Shown here: one piece after another, positions 34,733 to 37,064 of the stretch
Numbering within the stretch: the stretch's first letter is position 1
Layout: every line of letters starts with the position of its first letter
Notes under the pieces: model-generated
Seen by the model: only the letters and a program-made list of their open reading frames with translations
What the model was told of the DNA's origin: nothing
Databases searched by the model: none
DNA from: Paenibacillus sp. MZ04-78.2
GTDB taxonomy: Bacteria > Bacillota > Bacilli > Paenibacillales > NBRC-103111
NCBI RefSeq assembly: GCF_024213375.1
Contig: NZ_JANAVJ010000047.1
Span: forward strand, 1-37,064
Direction of reading: 5' to 3'
Length of the DNA: 37,064 bases
Translations under genes and position numbers: made by a program

Positions 34733-34852
34733 TCAGCCGCCCCATCCATTATGATCGAGCAATTGTACGGAAGGCTCCTGCGGCTGCGGTGGTACAATGA
34801 TTCCACTTAACAAGACCAACCCCATTACTAAAGATAAAAACGCTTTCTTCAT
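34733..34852 (-). CDS. Phr-like secreted signalling peptide precursor
   Basis: 39 residues. MKK is followed by a hydrophobic core, AFLSLVMGLVLLSGIIV (export signal), then a short polar tail PPQPQEPSVQLLDHNGWGG from which a mature peptide could be cut. Size, signal and position match Phr-type pro-peptides. Its ATG overlaps the TGA of the upstream TPR gene by 4 nt (ATGA), and GGAAGGAG lies about 10 nt upstream, inside the TPR gene. That is the standard rap-phr layout. The tail does not match a Phr, PapR or NprX peptide that I know. The mature signal probably comes from the last 5-10 residues; exactly which is unknown. Confidence 0.6.
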   Translation of the reverse strand: MKKAFLSLVMGLVLLSGIIVPPQPQEPSVQLLDHNGWGG

Positions 34853-35877
34853 AAATCGAACACTCCTTCCACAATGTTTTTGTACCCGATTTTCTGTTGT
34901 TCAGTTACGTAATCACTATGTTCCCGGTATAATGAGACACATTTTTCAAAGCCCATGTAATAGTTCATTCTATGCGCCAAATAAAGGGCATATAACAATT
35001 CATCAATACCACCGACGATACGATTCTTATTAAAGTCATACTTGGCTTTCTCATACCAGAAATGAAATAATTGAGTTCCATTAATGTATGTTACCTCGGA
35101 ATTTACAGGTGGAAGCCAAATTGAAAATTTGTTAATAATGTCGTCGGCATCAAAACGAAACTGGTTGGCTGATTCAACAACCGATAAAAGACTCGGTAAA
35201 ATTTCCTCGCGGTTCTGATCCAAAAAATCTGACAATTCAGGGAGTACTTTGTTATTACCCGTTTTTAATTCGAGATTGTACATATTCGCCTTGCCCCAAA
35301 TTCGAAACTTTTCAACCTCCTTTTTACCCGTTTCGTCAAGGCACTCGAACCACCCAAGGTCTGAATACGCTGCCACACATTTTTTTGCTTCTTCGTATCG
35401 CCCTTGCATGGTGAGGACAAAGCCCTTGATGCGTAGCCCATGACCATAATATACCACTAAATGCCGCTCGGTATGTAGGTTTTTAACAAATTTCTCTTTT
35501 TTTAATTCGTCATACACATTTTGGGCCGAAGCATAGAGTTCATTCCCATAGCGCTCTACCCTTTTCCAATCACCCAACGAGTAACATACATTCGCCGTCA
35601 GTAACAAAGCATCAAGTCGGGTATCCTCCGGCAATCGAGTGTAAAACGGTTCGAATTGTTCCAGCGCTTCCTTGTTTCCTTCCGAACTCACTCCGACAAG
35701 ACATTGAAACAACCGCAAGTGGCACAGGAGGAAAGTTTGATCATTACAATCTGTTTCCCGATCAATGATATGACGGTACAGGGGTGCCGCTTCTGCTTTT
35801 TTCTCCTCCTTGAAAAGATGTTCCGCTGCATAAAAAAAATGGTCCTTCATTTCCTTTTCCAACCCTACATTTTTCAT
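34849..35877 (-). CDS. TPR-repeat peptide-responsive regulator (Rap/RNPP-like, no HTH)
   Basis: 342 residues from ATG 35877. AAGGGAGTG lies about 10 nt upstream, the same spacing as for the peptide gene; TTG 35886 is an alternative. The protein is all-helical with degenerate TPR units: HFFYAAEHLFKEEKKAEAAP, ALLLTANVCYSLGDWKRVER, YYGHGLRIKGFVLTMQGRYE and ELLYALYLAHRMNYYMGFEK. It lacks both the N-terminal helix-turn-helix of PlcR/NprR/AimR-type proteins and a recognisable three-helix Rap phosphatase bundle. Peptide-bound TPR proteins of this kind control partner proteins rather than DNA. The 4-nt overlap with the 39-aa peptide gene marks the pair as a likely cell-cell signalling cassette. The effector target is unknown. 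Confidence 0.65.
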   Translation of the reverse strand: MKNVGLEKEMKDHFFYAAEHLFKEEKKAEAAPLYRHIIDRETDCNDQTFLLCHLRLFQCLVGVSSEGNKEALEQFEPFYTRLPEDTRLDALLLTANVCYSLGDWKRVERYGNELYASAQNVYDELKKEKFVKNLHTERHLVVYYGHGLRIKGFVLTMQGRYEEAKKCVAAYSDLGWFECLDETGKKEVEKFRIWGKANMYNLELKTGNNKVLPELSDFLDQNREEILPSLLSVVESANQFRFDADDIINKFSIWLPPVNSEVTYINGTQLFHFWYEKAKYDFNKNRIVGGIDELLYALYLAHRMNYYMGFEKCVSLYREHSDYVTEQQKIGYKNIVEGVFDL

Positions 35878-35910
35878 AAAACCCAAACACTCCCTTCTCT
35901 GGATACCATA

Positions 35911-35939
35911 ATATTACATCTAGGAGTTTCAGATAGCAA
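35911..35939 (-). promoter_or_regulatory. Promoter of the TPR-peptide operon
   Basis: On the minus strand TTGCTA (35939-35934) and TAATAT (35916-35911) are exactly 17 bp apart and 33 nt upstream of the start codon. Confidence 0.5.
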
Positions 35940-36004
35940 CATAGAGAATTTGAAGGATATTAAGCGATTATCGTCAAAAAATAGATGAAAATCAGAGAAT
36001 AACA

Positions 36005-36054
36005 ACACGATTTGACAATAACTTACAATTGATGACACGATTTTACACGAATTT
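36005..36054 (+). repeat. Three ACACGA(A)TTT repeats in a 414-bp AT-rich intergenic region
   Basis: ACACGATTT occurs at 36005-36013 and 36035-36043, and ACACGAATTT from 36045. Spacing is 30 and 10 bp, whole helical turns, so a protein could bind them on one face. The gap 35878-36291 also holds a perfect palindrome GTCGGCCGAC (36171-36180). No gene was seen in it. Confidence 0.4.
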
Positions 36055-36291
36055 TTATTTAATTCATTATATCATCAGACGATCTAGTGCTCCTAATTAC
36101 TCATAAAAAGGTAATTTTGTCCTATTTAATCGATAGTGTAATTCGTGGTAATTTATAGGAGAAGAATCTAGTCGGCCGACCGTTGTTCAAAAATATCATT
36201 TGTAATAGTGCCTATCTTATTATATACACTAGAAAATTAATGTGGTAGAATTTGTATTGGAATTAAAATGTAATTTTGGGAGGCTGTAAAA

Positions 36292-36855
36292 GTGGTAAAA
36301 AGAACATTGGTGTCCTCGTGTTTGGCGTTTGCGCTGTTTGTACTTCCGGTATCATCATTTGCTGCGTCAAGTCAATCTATTGAGCCGTCCTCATCAAAAG
36401 AAGCATTGAGCGAGTACCTTAAAGCTGTACAAGCACAAGACGTGGATAAAGTCGCTTCTCTTGTCATTGATAAGAGGTTTTCTAACGATGAAGAAGAAAA
36501 AAAAGGTTATAAGGAGATGTTAAAATACAAGAGGGACCAATTTAATAAGCTTGAAATTTTGGAAGAATCGAACGTTTCTGCTGACGAGGTAAAATATGTT
36601 GTATCCGTGTCGGCAAAAGACGGAAGCGAAGAAAACATGCCCCTCACTACCAAGAAAGTAAACGGAAACTGGAGGGTTGTAATTACTCCAGACGATCAAA
36701 CTAAAGATCCCAAGTACAAAAAGGTGAAGGAAGCAACTGAGAAAGAAGATGTAAAGGCAGATATTCAACTTTCTCCCGAGGTTTTCCAAGCTGTGTCTGA
36801 GGATAAAGATGCCCCAAGCGCAAAGCCTAATGTCCTCGGCCTTGATGAGTTATAA
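36292..36855 (+). CDS. Secreted small hypothetical protein (signal peptide)
   Basis: 187 residues from GTG 36292; GGGAGG (36278-36283) lies 8 nt upstream. The N-terminus MVKRTLVSSCLAFALFVLPV with SSFAAS has a charged start, hydrophobic core and A-x-A cleavage site at about residue 24. The mature part resembles NTF2-like or DUF4878-type extracellular domains: KEALSEYLKAVQAQDVDKVA, YKRDQFNKLEILEESNVSAD and PLTTKKVNGNWRVVITPDD. In those, a helix pair precedes a curved sheet ending in 'vngnWrV'. The tail is disordered and acidic. Function unknown; it is probably exported to the cell surface or medium. A hairpin at 36861-36892 follows. Confidence 0.7.
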   Translation: MVKRTLVSSCLAFALFVLPVSSFAASSQSIEPSSSKEALSEYLKAVQAQDVDKVASLVIDKRFSNDEEEKKGYKEMLKYKRDQFNKLEILEESNVSADEVKYVVSVSAKDGSEENMPLTTKKVNGNWRVVITPDDQTKDPKYKKVKEATEKEDVKADIQLSPEVFQAVSEDKDAPSAKPNVLGLDEL

Positions 36856-36860
36856 CTGGT

Positions 36861-36938
36861 GGAATAGGCTTGAAAGTACTACTTTCTATTCCGACGCTAC
36901 TTTTGACTTCTCAAAAAGTCAATTGCTACGTGAGCGTC
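36861..36938. repeat. Two back-to-back long hairpins
   Basis: Hairpin 1: GGAATA (36861-36866) with TATTCC (36887-36892), and GAAAGTA (36872-36878) with TACTTTC (36880-36886). Hairpin 2: GACGCT (36893-36898) with AGCGTC (36933-36938), and TTGACTT (36903-36909) with AAGTCAA (36916-36922). They directly abut. No T-run follows. They may be a terminator for the secreted protein gene or the structured left end of the following insertion sequence. Confidence 0.45.
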
Positions 36939-37009
36939 AAATACTCACCACCTTTCAAGAACCTCAAGCTCATGAGAAAATGAAGGTATCTTGAACGGGA
37001 GGTTGCCTC

Positions 37010-37064
37010 ATGAGTAAAAGAGATCAACGACAAAACGAGTGGGCGGAACGGATTGCAGCCTATC
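37010..37064 (+). CDS. Start of an IS66-family accessory protein TnpA-like gene (cut by window end)
   Basis: ATG 37010 follows GGGAGGT at 6 nt. The 18 visible residues MSKRDQRQNEWAERIAAY fit the opening of IS66 accessory protein TnpA (pattern 'r..R...W..Ri..y.aSg'). The protein continues beyond the window, so the family call rests on this short start. Other small DNA-binding transposon proteins remain possible. Confidence 0.4.
   Translation, partial: MSKRDQRQNEWAERIAAY

Noticed and set aside
1..37064. CRISPR arrays, tRNA or rRNA genes
   Set aside because: No regularly spaced direct repeats with unique spacers and no recognisable tRNA or rRNA sequence were seen on either strand.

Overview
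The window looks like a Gram-positive, Bacillales-type chromosome, most likely Paenibacillaceae (Brevibacillus, Aneurinibacillus or Paenibacillus). The signs are strong AGGAGG ribosome sites, sigma-A type promoters, a peptide/TPR signalling pair of the Rap-Phr kind, a class I Fic module and an IS1380-type insertion sequence. The genus is inferred, not proven. Composition is mosaic: the 6.7-24.5 kb biosynthetic block is clearly GC-rich, while the 25.4-36.9 kb block is clearly AT-rich.

Layout. (1) 1-530: what looks like the right end of an IS200/IS605-type element, abutting the 3' remnant of a beta-propeller gene. (2) 621-3928: an acyl-CoA synthetase and an acyl-CoA dehydrogenase-like gene, divergent around a promoter with an ACGTTAACGT operator-like palindrome. 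(3) 3985-6530: an island of small stress or addiction modules. It holds a type I-like toxin (43 aa) between two near-identical terminators, a divergent XRE regulator/91-aa gene pair with a 16-bp palindrome, and a Fic toxin with a hybrid Phd + VbhA-like antitoxin. (4) 6670-24545: a compact five-gene NRPS-PKS operon. It encodes C-A-T, KS-AT-(dead KR)-ACP, a stand-alone luciferase-like monooxygenase, C-A-T-E, and C-A-T-TE. If used co-linearly it would make amino acid 1, a malonate-derived two-carbon unit left as a beta-ketone (and possibly oxidised), a D-amino acid 2 and amino acid 3, then thioesterase release. The monooxygenase carries the same N-terminal docking helix as the next NRPS, so it appears to be recruited to the assembly line. 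No transporter, phosphopantetheinyl transferase or pathway regulator lies beside it.

(5) 24618-34304: a RadC-like gene, an XRE regulator with three similar operators upstream, and a type I restriction-modification operon. hsdM is intact, hsdS is cut by an IS1380-family element, and hsdR is frameshifted between its DECH motif and helicase motif III. Restriction should therefore be dead. A PD-(D/E)XK-like nuclease gene ends this block.

(6) 34339-37064: a truncated Rpn-family gene, then a two-gene minus-strand operon. That operon encodes a TPR protein without an HTH and a 39-aa Phr-like peptide precursor that overlaps it by 4 nt. A secreted small protein, two tandem hairpins and the first codons of an IS66-type accessory gene follow. 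No tRNA, rRNA or CRISPR array was seen.
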